Assembly: GCF_000993785.3 (NCBI RefSeq)
Contig: NZ_CP009922.3
Location: forward strand, 434,001-498,000
Reading direction: 5' to 3'
Length of the DNA stretch: 64,000 nt
DNA from: Streptomyces xiamenensis
Lineage (GTDB): Bacteria; Actinomycetota; Actinomycetes; Streptomycetales; Streptomycetaceae
Shown here: one piece after another, positions 23,871 to 33,700 of the stretch
Layout of the letters: each line of letters starts with the position of its first letter
Numbering within the stretch: the first letter of the stretch is position 1
Notes under the pieces: model-generated
What the model saw: only the letters and a program-made list of their open reading frames with translations
The model's database searches: none
What the model was told of the DNA's origin: nothing
Program-made: the position numbers and the translations under genes

Positions 23871-23957
23871 TCAGCGGTCACACATTCGGCCCCGACAACG
23901 AGCACCGGGCAGGGGGACTGCCTCGGTCGTCACGGCACGCATGCTCGTCGCGGTCAT
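23871..23957 (-). CDS. Possible 28-codon leader peptide upstream of metN
   Basis: This short ORF begins at ATG 23957 and ends in GARCRGRMCDR before TGA. It carries two Cys and three Met codons. It lies 190 nt upstream of metN on the same strand. There is no Shine-Dalgarno, but TTTACT lies 7 nt before the ATG, compatible with a leaderless transcript. Actinobacteria use Cys-containing leaderless short ORFs upstream of sulfur genes for attenuation. This sequence does not match the commonest streptomycete leader-peptide pattern, so the call is tentative. Confidence 0.35.
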   Translation of the reverse strand: MTATSMRAVTTEAVPLPGARCRGRMCDR

Positions 23958-24220
23958 GCCGACCAGTAAAACAGAACGGCTGTGGCGCGTTCCTTCCCCT
24001 GGACCACCTTGTCCGCATGCTGGACAGCGCGTCCGGCTGGCGGGCACCTGGCCCGTGTGCGCCGGAACCCCCCTTGACCTGCGCGGATACCGAGCCGGAC
24101 CGGGTACGTATCGAGTGCGGGGCGGGACGTGCACAAGGGACCACTGTGGTCAACGCCACGGCCTGCGGCCCCGGGCCCGGGAGGGTCAGGGGTGGTTCGG
24201 GGCGGGTCGGGACCGCGCAG
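23958..24220. other. Divergent intergenic region between metN leader and membrane-protein pair
   Basis: I see no gene here. The only clear structure is a 13-bp palindrome GACCACTGTGGTC at 24139-24151, 80 nt before the plus-strand membrane-protein gene, which could be an operator. A TTGACC at about 24073 has no matching -10. Confidence 0.35.
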
Positions 24221-24226
24221 TAGAGT
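24221..24226 (+). promoter_or_regulatory. -10 element of a leaderless promoter
   Basis: TAGAGT lies 6 nt before the ATG at 24233, so transcription should start at the start codon. No Shine-Dalgarno is present, consistent with leaderless translation. Confidence 0.5.
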
Positions 24227-24232
24227 CGGCCC

Positions 24233-24610
24233 ATGCTCACCCCCCTGACCGTCGCGGTCGCCGTGGCCGCGCTGCTGCTGGCCGCCTGGTGCGGGTACGC
24301 CGCGCTGCGGGACCAGCCCGTCAAGGACTGGCACTACCTGGGCATGGGCGTGGTGCTGCTGCTCACGATCGTGCAGCTGGCGATAGGGGTCCTCCAGCTG
24401 TCCGGCGGCGAACGCCCCTCGGGCGACAGCACGGTGGTCTTCGCCTCGTACCTGGTCGCGGTGCCCCTGTGTCTGCCGGTGGTCGCCATGGTCTCGCTGG
24501 GCGAACGGACCCGGTGGGGCTCGGCGACGGTGGCGGCGGGCGCCCTGGTGCTGGCCGTGCTCCAGCTGCGCCTGGACGACGTGTGGGCGGGAGGTGTGAG
24601 CGTTGGCTGA
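24233..24610 (+). CDS. Integral membrane protein, 125 aa
   Basis: Four hydrophobic segments cover most of the chain (VAVAVAALLLAAW; YLGMGVVLLLTIVQLAIGVL; VFASYLVAVPLCLPVVAMVSL; ATVAAGALVLAVLQL). I do not recognise a family. The start follows a -10 element by 6 nt and lacks a ribosome site. It overlaps the next membrane-protein gene by 8 nt, so the two are co-translated and may form a complex. Confidence 0.8.
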   Translation: MLTPLTVAVAVAALLLAAWCGYAALRDQPVKDWHYLGMGVVLLLTIVQLAIGVLQLSGGERPSGDSTVVFASYLVAVPLCLPVVAMVSLGERTRWGSATVAAGALVLAVLQLRLDDVWAGGVSVG

Positions 24611-25088
24611 GCGCGAGATCCCCGGCGCCGCACCGCCGCGGGCCCCGGAGCCGGACGGGCCGCAGGACGCCGGACGGGCACCGGAGGCCGCGCCGCGCGG
24701 ACTGCGGCACGGGCCGGGCCGGCTGCTGGTCACGCTGTACGGGATCTTCACCGTGGGCGCGGCCTCGCGCTCCGTCTACCAGCTGTCCACCCGCTTCGAC
24801 GAGGCCCCGCTGGCGTACACGCTGTCCGCCGTCGCCGCGCTCGTCTACGCCTTCATCACGGTGGCGCTGGTGCGCGGCGGGGAAGGTGCCCGGCGCCTCG
24901 CCCTGGTGTGCTGCGCCGCCGAGCTGGCCGGGGTCCTCGTGGTGGGCACCTGGACGCTGGTGGACGCCTCCGCCTTCCCGGACGCGACCGTGTGGTCGGA
25001 CTACGGCCGCGGCTATCTCTTCCTGCCGCTCGTGCTGCCGGTGACCGGGCTGCTGTGGCTGCGCCGGTCCCGGCAGCGCGAGCGCTGA
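24603..25088 (+). CDS. Integral membrane protein, 161 aa
   Basis: A hydrophilic Pro/Ala-rich N-terminus of about 40 residues is followed by four hydrophobic segments (LLVTLYGIFTVGA; LAYTLSAVAALVYAFITVALV; LALVCCAAELAGVLVVGTW; YLFLPLVLPVTGLLWL) and a basic tail. TTG at 24603 has GGAGG eight nt upstream. It overlaps the previous gene by 8 nt. Function unknown. Confidence 0.8.
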   Translation: MAEREIPGAAPPRAPEPDGPQDAGRAPEAAPRGLRHGPGRLLVTLYGIFTVGAASRSVYQLSTRFDEAPLAYTLSAVAALVYAFITVALVRGGEGARRLALVCCAAELAGVLVVGTWTLVDASAFPDATVWSDYGRGYLFLPLVLPVTGLLWLRRSRQRER

Positions 25089-25100
25089 CTGCCGCCGGGA

Positions 25101-25616
25101 TCAGGCGCTGGCGGCCAGGGTCCGCGGCAGCGGCTGCTGCGCCCGGATCTTCTCCAGGGTGATCACGTTCAGCTTCGGCGAGACGTGCTCGGTGGCCACC
25201 GGCGCGTAGCCGAGCCGGCGGTACAGCCGCAGGTTGCCCTCGCCGCGCTGGCCCGAGTGCAGCCGGTAGCGGGCGGCGTCGGCCTCGGCGGCCAGCCGGT
25301 GTTCGATCCGGTCGAGCAGCCGGCCGCCGAGCCCGTGGCGCTGCATCCGGGGGTGCACGATCAGCCGGCCGATGGAGGCGGTGCCGTCCGCGTCGACGGT
25401 GCCGCGTACCGAGCCGACGACCTCGGTGCCCAGCCGGGCGACCAGGACCAGGCCGGCCAGCATCTCGGCGCGCAGTTCGCCCGCCGTCTGGGTCAGCGCG
25501 TCGATCTGGTAGTCCCCGGCCAGCTCGGCTTCCGCCTGATAGCACAGGTACTGGAGTTTGAGGATCTGTTCGGCGTCCTGCTCGGCCGCCTTGTCGATCG
25601 TGACGCTCATGCCCAT
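25101..25616 (-). CDS. GNAT-family N-acetyltransferase, 171 aa
   Basis: A single GNAT domain with acetyl-CoA motif HPRMQRHGLGGRLLDRIE and the C-terminal NLRLYRRLGYAPV. ATG at 25616 has GGAG about 9 nt upstream; a second ATG at 25610 is possible. It converges on the membrane-protein pair. The substrate is unknown. Confidence 0.87.
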   Translation of the reverse strand: MGMSVTIDKAAEQDAEQILKLQYLCYQAEAELAGDYQIDALTQTAGELRAEMLAGLVLVARLGTEVVGSVRGTVDADGTASIGRLIVHPRMQRHGLGGRLLDRIEHRLAAEADAARYRLHSGQRGEGNLRLYRRLGYAPVATEHVSPKLNVITLEKIRAQQPLPRTLAASA

Positions 25617-25850
25617 GTGCTCACGTCTCCCCAACGAGGTGATGGGCCGGGGCACGTGAAGGAGGGTGTGCGCCGCCGGCCGGTGAATGCCCTGACGGCA
25701 CCCGCCGGTTGACCGGACCGGGCGCCCCCTGCATTGTGCGGGCAACCGGCGCGCCTGGGGAGGGTGCACGCGACAACCGACTTGTGAGATGTACGACTGG
25801 GCCCCGGCGCATGAGCCGGCGCCCGGGGGGAGAGGGGGGACGCGCCGGGG

Positions 25851-27011
25851 TCAGCGCCGGTCGGCGGTGACCAGCAGCATGGTGTCGGGGTGGTCGGTGT
25901 GGATACCGTCGATGCCCTGGTCGAGGTAGGCGCGGATGGCGCCGAAGGCGTCGCCGTAGCGGTTCTCGCGCTCCCCGGTGCGGAACTCGGCGGGCAGGAA
26001 GACGTTCTCGTTGCGCAGGGTGTAGCCGTGCACGCTCAGGCCCCGGTCGTGGGCGTCGCCGATCAGGGTGGTGGGAGCGGCCAGCGTGTCGTCGTCACGG
26101 CGCGGGATGACCAGGTCGAGGGTGGGGCCGATGATATGGGCGTAGCCGGCGATCTCCCGCAGCCCGTCCGGGGTGATCAGGTCGGCGACGGTGCGCGGGT
26201 CGCCGGCCCGCTGGAGGTCGTGGGGGCGCTCGGTGGGTCCGGCGAGCAGCAGGGTGCGGCGGGTCTCGGTCCGCTCGGCCATCCGGCGCAGGCTGTCGGC
26301 CTCGAAGCTCTGGAGCAGGACGGGGGATCCGGCCCGGTGCAGTTGGTGGCGGTGCAGCAGCCGGGTGAGCGGCTCCTCCAGGTCAAGGCCCAGGGAGCGG
26401 AAGTGGGTGGGGTGTTTCAGTTCCAGGCACAGCCAGACGGGCCGGCCGCGCTCCCGGCCCCGGTCCGCGGCCCACTCCAGGACCTCCTGGAGGGTGGGGA
26501 CGCTCCAGCGGCCGTTGTAGAGGGTGTTGTTCGGGCGGCGGGCGGGGAGCCGTTCGACCGAGCCGAGAGTGGTGAGCTCGGCGGCCGTGAAGTCCTCGGT
26601 GAACCAGCCCGTCAGCCGTTCGCCGTCCACCGTTCTCGTGGTTTCCCGGTCGGCGAATTCGGGCCGGGCCGCGACGTCGGTGGTGCCGGAGATCTCGTTC
26701 TCGTGACGGCACACCAGCTGGTGGTCGCGGGTGGGCACCAGATCGATCTCGATGACGTCGGCACCGAGGTCGAGGGCCAGCTGGTAGGAGCCGAGGGTGT
26801 GTTCCGGCCGGTAGCCGCTGGCTCCGCGATGGGCGATGACGGTGGGTGTGGGCGGGTCTCCGGAGCCCGCCGCGGGTGACCGGGCGGCGCGGGCGCCGAC
26901 GGCGCCCAGCAGGGCGGTGGCCCCGGCACCGGCCACCGTCGCGCCCAGCAGGGTGCGCCGGGTCAGCCGCCTGCCGTCGGGCCCGGGACCTGCTTCCTGG
27001 TCTGCCGCCAT
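25851..27011 (-). CDS. glpQ: Tat-exported glycerophosphodiester phosphodiesterase, 386 aa
   Basis: Secreted GlpQ-type enzyme that releases glycerol-3-phosphate from glycerophosphodiesters, including wall teichoic acid or phospholipid headgroups. A Tat signal (RRLTRRTLLG followed by a hydrophobic stretch) ends near residue 42. The catalytic GDPD motif AHRGASGYRPEHT begins with His61, and metal ligands appear in DVIEIDL. The C-terminal GIHTDHPD is also typical. ATG at 27011 has GGAGG four nt upstream; the in-frame GTG at 27029 lacks a site. GlpQ genes are often phosphate-regulated, but I see no clear PHO box. Confidence 0.93.
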   Translation of the reverse strand: MAADQEAGPGPDGRRLTRRTLLGATVAGAGATALLGAVGARAARSPAAGSGDPPTPTVIAHRGASGYRPEHTLGSYQLALDLGADVIEIDLVPTRDHQLVCRHENEISGTTDVAARPEFADRETTRTVDGERLTGWFTEDFTAAELTTLGSVERLPARRPNNTLYNGRWSVPTLQEVLEWAADRGRERGRPVWLCLELKHPTHFRSLGLDLEEPLTRLLHRHQLHRAGSPVLLQSFEADSLRRMAERTETRRTLLLAGPTERPHDLQRAGDPRTVADLITPDGLREIAGYAHIIGPTLDLVIPRRDDDTLAAPTTLIGDAHDRGLSVHGYTLRNENVFLPAEFRTGERENRYGDAFGAIRAYLDQGIDGIHTDHPDTMLLVTADRR

Positions 27012-27214
27012 GCTGCCTCCGTGGTCCACGCGTCACGGCGATGGTAGGGAGCGGGAAGCGCCCGGACGGGGATCTTCGGGTGCAGACATGACAAAGGCAC
27101 ATCAAAAATGCGTGTCCGCTGCGTGAACCCCGTGCGCCGCGAGCCCGCACACGCGAGTATCGTCCTTGAGCTGTGTGCTTCCCGCGCGCTGGCAACCACC
27201 GACCGGAGGGAACC

Positions 27215-27895
27215 TTGTCCCGTTTCACTCTGCTGAGGGCGCTGTTCGGCCCCCTGCTGAAGCTCTTCTTCCGACCCAGGGTCGAGGGCCTGGAGAACAT
27301 CCCCGGCGAGGGCCCGGTCGTGCTCGCGGGCAATCATCTGACGTTCATCGACTCGGTGATCCTGCCGCTCATCTCCAAGCGGCAGGTGCACTTCATCGGC
27401 AAGGACGAGTACGTCACCGGCCGTTCCCTCAAGGGGCGGATCATGGCGTGGTTCTTCACGGGGGTCGGCATGATCCCGGTGGCCAGGGACGGCGGTCACG
27501 GCGGGGTCGCGGCCCTGATGACCGGCCTGCGGGTGCTGGAGCAGGGCAAGGTCTTCGGGATCTACCCCGAGGGCACCCGCTCCCCCGACGGCCGGCTGTA
27601 CCGGGGGCGCACCGGCATCGCCCGGCTGACGCTGATGTCCGGCGCGCCGGTGGTGCCGTTCGCGATGATCGGCACCGACCGGGTGCAGCCGGGCGGCAAG
27701 GGGCTGCCTCGTGTCGGGCGCGGGCGGCGGATCACCGTACGGTTCGGTGAACCGCTGGACTTCTCCCGGTACGAGGGCATGGACCGCGACCGCTACGTCC
27801 TGCGGGCCGTCACCGACGAGGTGATGACCGAGGTCATGCGGCTGTCCGGGCAGGAGTACGTGGACATGTACGCCACCAAGGCGCGGGCCGCCTGA
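27215..27895 (+). CDS. 1-acyl-sn-glycerol-3-phosphate acyltransferase (PlsC-like), 226 aa
   Basis: A membrane-associated lysophosphatidate acyltransferase. The catalytic HX4D motif is NHLTFID, and the glycerol-phosphate-binding motif is YPEGTRS. A hydrophobic N-terminal helix (TLLRALFGPLLKLFF) probably anchors it. TTG at 27215 was chosen because GGAGGG sits four nt upstream; the ATG-like start at 27173 has none. Divergent from glpQ, with which it shares a glycerophospholipid theme. Confidence 0.9.
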   Translation: MSRFTLLRALFGPLLKLFFRPRVEGLENIPGEGPVVLAGNHLTFIDSVILPLISKRQVHFIGKDEYVTGRSLKGRIMAWFFTGVGMIPVARDGGHGGVAALMTGLRVLEQGKVFGIYPEGTRSPDGRLYRGRTGIARLTLMSGAPVVPFAMIGTDRVQPGGKGLPRVGRGRRITVRFGEPLDFSRYEGMDRDRYVLRAVTDEVMTEVMRLSGQEYVDMYATKARAA

Positions 27896-27907
27896 CCTCC
27901 GGTCCCC

Positions 27908-28879
27908 TCAGCTCCAGGGCAGCGCGGAGCGCTTCGCCCAGTACCGCGCGGCGGGCTCGGCCAGTTCCGTGAGCCGGGCCAGCTCCCGCGGGTCGAGCCG
28001 CAGCCGGGCGGCGGCCAGATTCCCCGTCAGCTGGGGCACGGTGGCCGCCCCCGAGAGCACGATCCCCACCCACGGCCGGTGCAGTACGGCGGCGATCGCC
28101 ACGGCGTCCGGCCCGGTGCCGTGCTCCCGGGCCATCTCCCGCAGCGCGGGCGGGGCCGCCTCACCGGCGAGCCGGCCGTTGGCCATGGCCTCCTTGACGA
28201 TGACGGTCAGCCCGGCCGCGTGCGCCTCGGCCAGCGCATCGCCCGCCGAGGGCTCCAGCACATTGAACGTGGACTGCACCGTGCGGAACAGCGGCCCGTT
28301 CTCGTACCGCAGTTCCAGTGCCGCGCGGATCGCCTCCGCCTGGGCCGGGCCACTGGTGGACAGGCCGACATCGAGCCCGGCGGCGCGCAGTGCGGCCAGC
28401 CGCTCCAGGACGGCAGGGTCGCGCAGCGCCGGGCTGTCCGGGGTCACGGAGTGGATCTGGTACAGGTCCAGCCGGTCGCCGAGCAGCGCGGTGCTCTCCG
28501 CGTACTGCCGGTCGAAGGTGGCGGCGCTGTGGTCCTTCACCTCGTGGGTGGCGGCGTCGGTGCGCCACTCGGCCGTATACGTGTAGCCCCACTTGCTGCC
28601 CACGACGACATCGCGCACGCCGGGGCGGTCGGCCAGCCAGCCGGCGAGGAACTCCTCGGCCCGGCCGTAGGAGCGTGCCGCGTCCAGGTAGCGCACCCCG
28701 GCGGCGTGGGCGGCGTCGAGCAGTTGATGGCTGCGCTCGCGCAGCGCGCCGACGGTGCGTTCGGCGGGCAGATCACCGGCCCGCCCCAGGTTGATGTAGC
28801 CGGGGCGGCCGACGGCGGCCAGGCCCAGGCCGATCCGGGCGGCCGGGGTCGCGTCGGGGCTGAAACGGGAGAACGCCAT
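27908..28879 (-). CDS. Aldo/keto reductase, 323 aa
   Basis: NADPH-dependent oxidoreductase with a TIM-barrel fold. It shows YLDAARSYGRAEEFLAGWL with the catalytic Tyr, the DLYQIHSVTP strand, and the C-terminal GIVLSGAATVPQL coenzyme-binding region. ATG at 28879 gives the usual length. It lies 5 nt after the SWIM-protein gene, so it may be the last cistron of the MoxR/VWA operon, though its function looks unrelated. It converges closely on the acyltransferase gene. Confidence 0.88.
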   Translation of the reverse strand: MAFSRFSPDATPAARIGLGLAAVGRPGYINLGRAGDLPAERTVGALRERSHQLLDAAHAAGVRYLDAARSYGRAEEFLAGWLADRPGVRDVVVGSKWGYTYTAEWRTDAATHEVKDHSAATFDRQYAESTALLGDRLDLYQIHSVTPDSPALRDPAVLERLAALRAAGLDVGLSTSGPAQAEAIRAALELRYENGPLFRTVQSTFNVLEPSAGDALAEAHAAGLTVIVKEAMANGRLAGEAAPPALREMAREHGTGPDAVAIAAVLHRPWVGIVLSGAATVPQLTGNLAAARLRLDPRELARLTELAEPAARYWAKRSALPWS

Positions 28880-28884
28880 GGGTC

Positions 28885-30711
28885 TCACGCTACCGGTGCG
28901 GCCCGCGGTGCGGCCCAGGCGGCGGCACACAGCGCGTGCGCGGCGCGGTCCCCGTAGTGGGCGGCGGCCAGCCAGGCGAGGGCGAACCGTTCGGCGTCCG
29001 CGGGCCGCAGCCGGCCGAAGACGTCACGGGTACGGTCGGCGGCCGCCCGGTGCAGTGCGGTGAGGAGTTCGGCGGCGGTGGACAGACCGGCGTGCCGCAG
29101 GCGCTGACGGTCCGTCTCGGTGCTGCCGGGCAGGGCGACGGCGGACCGGCCGGCGGCGAGCGCGGCCTGGACGCGGCGGTGCAGCAGATGCAGGGGCGCG
29201 GGGGCCGCCTCCCGCAGGTCGGCGGGCGGGGCGGGGGTGGCGCCGGCACCGGGCAGGTCGGCGCGGCGCAGCCGGTCGTAACCGAGATCGACCGGTCCGC
29301 ACGGGCCCTCGCCCGCGGCGGCCCCGGGGACGGGGCCGGCCGCGAGCAGCCGCAGCCGGGGGTGGTCGGCGGGGACCAGCCGGGCGATGACGCGCAGGCG
29401 CAGCCCGGGGGCGGCCGCCAGCAGCCGCAGGTTGTCCCGGTGGGCCAGGCCGCGGTGTTCGTCCCCGGGGGCGATGCGGACGGTCAGCCCGGCGCAGTCG
29501 GCCGCCAGGACATCGGGGGCGCCCGTCTCGCGCACCGGGCCGAGCACGGTGAGGTCGGTGAAGACCAGACCGGCGGCGGAGGTGGGGTCGGGGTCATCGA
29601 GGGCGCGGGTGATCTGGTCGGGGAGCGGCACCTCCCACAGGGCGGCGACGGGTTCGGCGTGCCAGGGGGCGCCTTCGGCCCGCACGGCGCGTACGCCCCG
29701 GCCGGCGCCCAGCCTGCCGTCCGGGGAGACGGTGGCGCCGGAGACGACGAGTCCGCCCCGGGCCAGCTCGCGGTGGGTGCAGGAGGCGTCACCGAGCCGC
29801 ACGGTGTAGCCGGCCGCGTCCGCCGCGCGGCGGGCGCCGCCGGGGGCCACGTCGGTGAGGGCGAACAACTGCCCGTCCGTTCCCAGGACCCAGGTGACCA
29901 CCCCGGCGTGGCCGCTGCGGGCGAGCACCGGCTCGCAGCACAGGCCGTACAGCCGCAGGGAACCGCCGGGCGTGTAGGGGCGGCGGGCGGTACCGCGCAG
30001 GGCGGCGAGGGAGGTGCCGGAGGGCGCGGCCGGGCGGCGCAGGGCATGACAGACCATCAGCAGCTCGCGGACGGTGGCGGTCAGCTCGGCGAGCCGGTGG
30101 CCGGGGTCGGCGGCGCGGGCGGCGCGCAGGCCGTTGACGGTGGCGATCGCGAGGGTGGCGGGGCGGTGCAGGCCGGTGAGGCGGGCGGTGTGCGCGGCGT
30201 GCAGCAGTTCGGCCTGGACGAGCGCTCCGGCCCCCTCGATCCCGGCCTCCAGCGCGGCGGCCCCGGCCCGCCACAGGGCAGTGGCGGCGGCGCGCTGGTC
30301 CGGGTCGGGGACCGCCGGCTCCGCGTCGCCCGGGGCCGGCCCGGCCGGGGCGGGCTGCGCGGCAGGAGCGGCGGGGGCCTCCGGGGCTTCTCCCGGGGGG
30401 ACCGGCTCGGCCACCGGAGCGGCGGTGGCGACGGCGGCCCGGTGCACACAGTCGGGGGCCAGCAGACAGCCGCAGCGGATGGCGTCGGTGGCGGCGACGG
30501 TGCCGGTGGGGGCGTGGAGTTCGAGCGTGGTGTCGTCGTCGACGGCGATGCGCACGGTATTCCCCTCCCGTGTTCTGGGACGGGCGGCGAGCTTCGCGGC
30601 GGCGGCGTCGAGCCGCTTGCGCAACCGTGGGCTGAGGGTGTGCGCCAGCTGGGCGGTGACCTCGGGGGCGACGGGTGGCAGCGCGATGTCGGCGAGGGCG
30701 GGATCGGTCAT
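28885..30711 (-). CDS. SWIM zinc-finger protein, 608 aa
   Basis: The SWIM motif CxCx5CxH is at residues 80-90 (Cys80, Cys82, Cys88, His90), preceded by a beta-rich stretch (NTVRIAVDDDTTLELHAP). A Pro/Ala-rich linker follows, then a helical region and a long C-terminal domain without a family I can name. SWIM fingers bind nucleic acid or protein. In E. coli the counterpart in the yeh cluster is YehQ. ATG at 30711 has GGAG seven nt upstream. It lies 85 nt after the DUF5682-VWA gene on the same strand. Role inferred from context only. Confidence 0.85.
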   Translation of the reverse strand: MTDPALADIALPPVAPEVTAQLAHTLSPRLRKRLDAAAAKLAARPRTREGNTVRIAVDDDTTLELHAPTGTVAATDAIRCGCLLAPDCVHRAAVATAAPVAEPVPPGEAPEAPAAPAAQPAPAGPAPGDAEPAVPDPDQRAAATALWRAGAAALEAGIEGAGALVQAELLHAAHTARLTGLHRPATLAIATVNGLRAARAADPGHRLAELTATVRELLMVCHALRRPAAPSGTSLAALRGTARRPYTPGGSLRLYGLCCEPVLARSGHAGVVTWVLGTDGQLFALTDVAPGGARRAADAAGYTVRLGDASCTHRELARGGLVVSGATVSPDGRLGAGRGVRAVRAEGAPWHAEPVAALWEVPLPDQITRALDDPDPTSAAGLVFTDLTVLGPVRETGAPDVLAADCAGLTVRIAPGDEHRGLAHRDNLRLLAAAPGLRLRVIARLVPADHPRLRLLAAGPVPGAAAGEGPCGPVDLGYDRLRRADLPGAGATPAPPADLREAAPAPLHLLHRRVQAALAAGRSAVALPGSTETDRQRLRHAGLSTAAELLTALHRAAADRTRDVFGRLRPADAERFALAWLAAAHYGDRAAHALCAAAWAAPRAAPVA

Positions 30712-30796
30712 CACGGGTCTCCGGCGAGGACGGGAAGGGAGCGGGGGCAGGGGACGGCGGCAGGGTGGCCGGGGGCCGGGCGGGCGGTGGTCCGGG

Positions 30797-33700
30797 TCAC
30801 CGGATCTTCTCCCCCACCCAGCGGGCGAGTTCCAGCGGACTGACGGCGGCGATGGGCATCCCGGCCGCGACCAGCTGCCCCGCCGTGCCCGTGCTGTAGC
30901 GGGGGCGCCCGGTGTCGTCCAGGCTGGCGCAGCCCAGCAGATGGCAGCCGGAGTCCACCAGCGCGCGCACCTCGGCGAGCAGCCCGCCCAGGGGGTAGCC
31001 CTCCTCGAAGTCGCTGACCACCACGACCAGGGTGCGGGACGGCACGGTGACCAGACTCCTGGCGTGCCGCAGTCCCGCGGCGATGTGGGTGCCGCCGCCG
31101 ATCCGTACTTCGAGGAGCAGGCCGAGCGGGTCGTGCACCTGGTCGGTGAAGTCGATGACCTCGGTGGAGAAGGCCAGGAAGTGGGTGCTCAGCGCGGGCA
31201 CCCCGGCCAGGATGGACGCGGTGAGCGCGGACCAGACGGTGGACGCCTCCATGGAGCCGGAGACATCGGTGACCAGGATCAGCCGCCAGTCGGCGGAGCG
31301 CCGGGCGCGGCTGCGGAAGACCGGGCGCTCCGGCACGAGCTGGACCCGGCCGCCGGGGCCGCGGTGTGCGGTGCCGAGGTTGGCGCGTACGGTCCTGGCC
31401 AGGTCGAGCCCGCCGCCGGGGCGCCGGCTCGGCCGGGGCAGGGCGGTCCCGGTGAGGGCCGGACGCAGCTGGGTGGCCAGTTGCCGGGTCAGCTCCTCGA
31501 CCAGCTTCCGGACCAGGGGCCGCAGGGCGGCCAGCCGGGCCTCGGGGAGGCCGCCCGCGTGCCGCAGTACGGTGCGCAGCAGGTCCACGGAGGGCCGGGC
31601 CCGGTCGGGGTCGAGCGCGAACACGGCGTCCGCACGCCCGGCCGCGACGGCGGCGGCCAGGACCTCCTCGCGGACGCCGGGGCCGAACAGGGCGGCGAGT
31701 TCACCGGCCCACTCGCGCACCCCCGGGTAGGCGGCCTCGCGTCCGCCGCCGGTGCCGTGACCGCCGACCAGATCGCCGCCCGCGCCTTCGCCGCGGCCCG
31801 CCCCGTACAGCTCGTCCAGTGCGGTGGCCGCCGCCCGCGCCCGCGCGGGCAGGCGTTCGGCCTCCCGCCCCAGCACGAGGCGCCAGCGGTCGTGCGGAAG
31901 GATCGCCCGCTCGCCCATTGGGCAACCGGCGGCCCTCGTGCCGGCGGCGGCTGCTGTCCGGTCCGTGGCCGCGCCGGGCTGGGATGCTCCGCTTCCGGCG
32001 GCGACCGCGATCGGGCCCCCACCCGGGCCACCGGCGTCACACGGGGCCGTGTCGCCGTTCCCCGTGAGCGGGGACGGGCCCGCGAACGCCCCGGAGTGGT
32101 CGCCGGTGGCCGTCGCGGCACCGGCCATGGCAGCCCCGTGGACAGCGGGACCGTCCGGGCCGGTGCCCCGCTCCCCCGCTCCCGCCGGTGTACCGGTGCC
32201 GGTCGTGGCTCCCGTCGCCGTGCCGTCCCGGGCACCGGCCGTGGCGGCCCGCTGCGCGGGCGCTCGCGGGGCGGGGACCGCGGCCGGCGTGGCGACGGTC
32301 GCGGGTGGCAGCAGGTCCAGGACGGCCAGTGCCGCACGGGCGGCCAGGTCGGCGGCCGTCCAGCGGGCCAGGGCGGTGGGGTCGGTGTCGGGCAGTGTGG
32401 CGAGTGGGCCGCCGAGTTCGTCCTCCACGGCCGCCAGCAGCCGGTCCCGGGCGGCCGGGCTGAGGGTGTCGAAGCCGCCGCGCAGGGCCGGGAGGCGCTC
32501 CAGGAAAGGCTGGTCGGGCAGTTCGACCACCCGCTCCAGCAGCGGCGTGAGTGCCTGCGGCGCGGTCTCCAGCAGCGGGCCCGCCGCCGTCAGCAGGCCC
32601 GTCAGCCGTGCGGTGAGTGCCGCCCGGCCCTCTGGGGTCGTCGCGGTGTCCACCCAGGACGCCACCCGCTCCCCCAGGTCACCCGGCCGCTGCTGCCCCA
32701 GGAGCACCCGCACCGCGTGCGCCGCCCCGGACATGAGCGGCGAGCCGTCCCGGGCCAGCCGGGCGAGCGCGTCGGTGAGCCGCAGTCCGCCGGACGCGTC
32801 CGCGCGGTGGGCCAGTTCCAGCAAGGCGCGGGCGTCGGCCGGGTCCTCGGAACCGGTCAGGCCGTCCAGCTGGCGCACCGCCGCCCCGGTCAGCAGTTCC
32901 ACGGTCGCTGCGGTGGATGCGGCCCCGTCGTCCGGAGCGGCCAGCCGGTCCAGCAGGGTGAGCGCGGCCAGCAGTTCGGGCAGGGTGCCGGAGGCGGGGA
33001 CGATCCCGGCGGTCTCGGCGAGCCGTTCCGCCGTCAGGGCGCTCAGGTCGCACGCGGCGGCCTCCTCGAGACCGGCGATCACCTGGGCTGCGGTCGGGCC
33101 GCCCGCCGCCAGCTCGGTACGGTGCCGGGCCCGCAGGGTGCCCTCGGCGGCCTGGGCGGGGGTGACCCCGCGGATCCCGGCGGCGACCAGCATCGCCGCG
33201 GTGGCCGGGGTCCAGGCCACGTGCCAGCGGGTGGTGACGGCCTCGGCGCCGCCCGCCCCGCTGACCTCGCGCTCGGTCGCGTACGGGATGCCGCACACCG
33301 TGAGCCGGCGCAGCAGCAGTTCGCGGCGCCGGTCGCGCGCCGAGCGGCGCGGATCCAGGCGCAGTTCGCGCTCGGCCCGGCCGCCGGCACCGTCGGGCCC
33401 CGGCAGTCCGAGGTCGGCGAGCTCGCGTTCCACGGCCGGGCCGAGGCCACCGCGTGGGGCGTCCGGGGTGGGCCGTCCCGTGCGGTCACCGACCAGGACG
33501 TGTTCCAGTGCGCGGGAGACCGCCCGGCCGCGCCCCAGGGGCTCGCCCTGGGCGAGGGTGCTCTGGACGGCCTCGAGGAGTTCGCCGCGCCCCGCCGCCG
33601 GCAGTCCGCGCAGCCGGGCGAGGTCGGTGGCCAGCCGGATGATCTCCGTGGCGTCCGCCGGCCCGCTGGGATGGTCCTGGGCGCGCAGCCGGGCGCAGAT

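Noticed and set aside
23681-23957. SAM riboswitch upstream of metN
   Set aside because: No SAM-I/SAM-IV consensus was seen; the visible hairpin and short ORF do not fit those classes.
31916-31918. Separate VWA gene starting at the internal ATG in the DUF5682-VWA frame
   Set aside because: No ribosome site precedes it and the frame is open across the linker, so a fusion is preferred.
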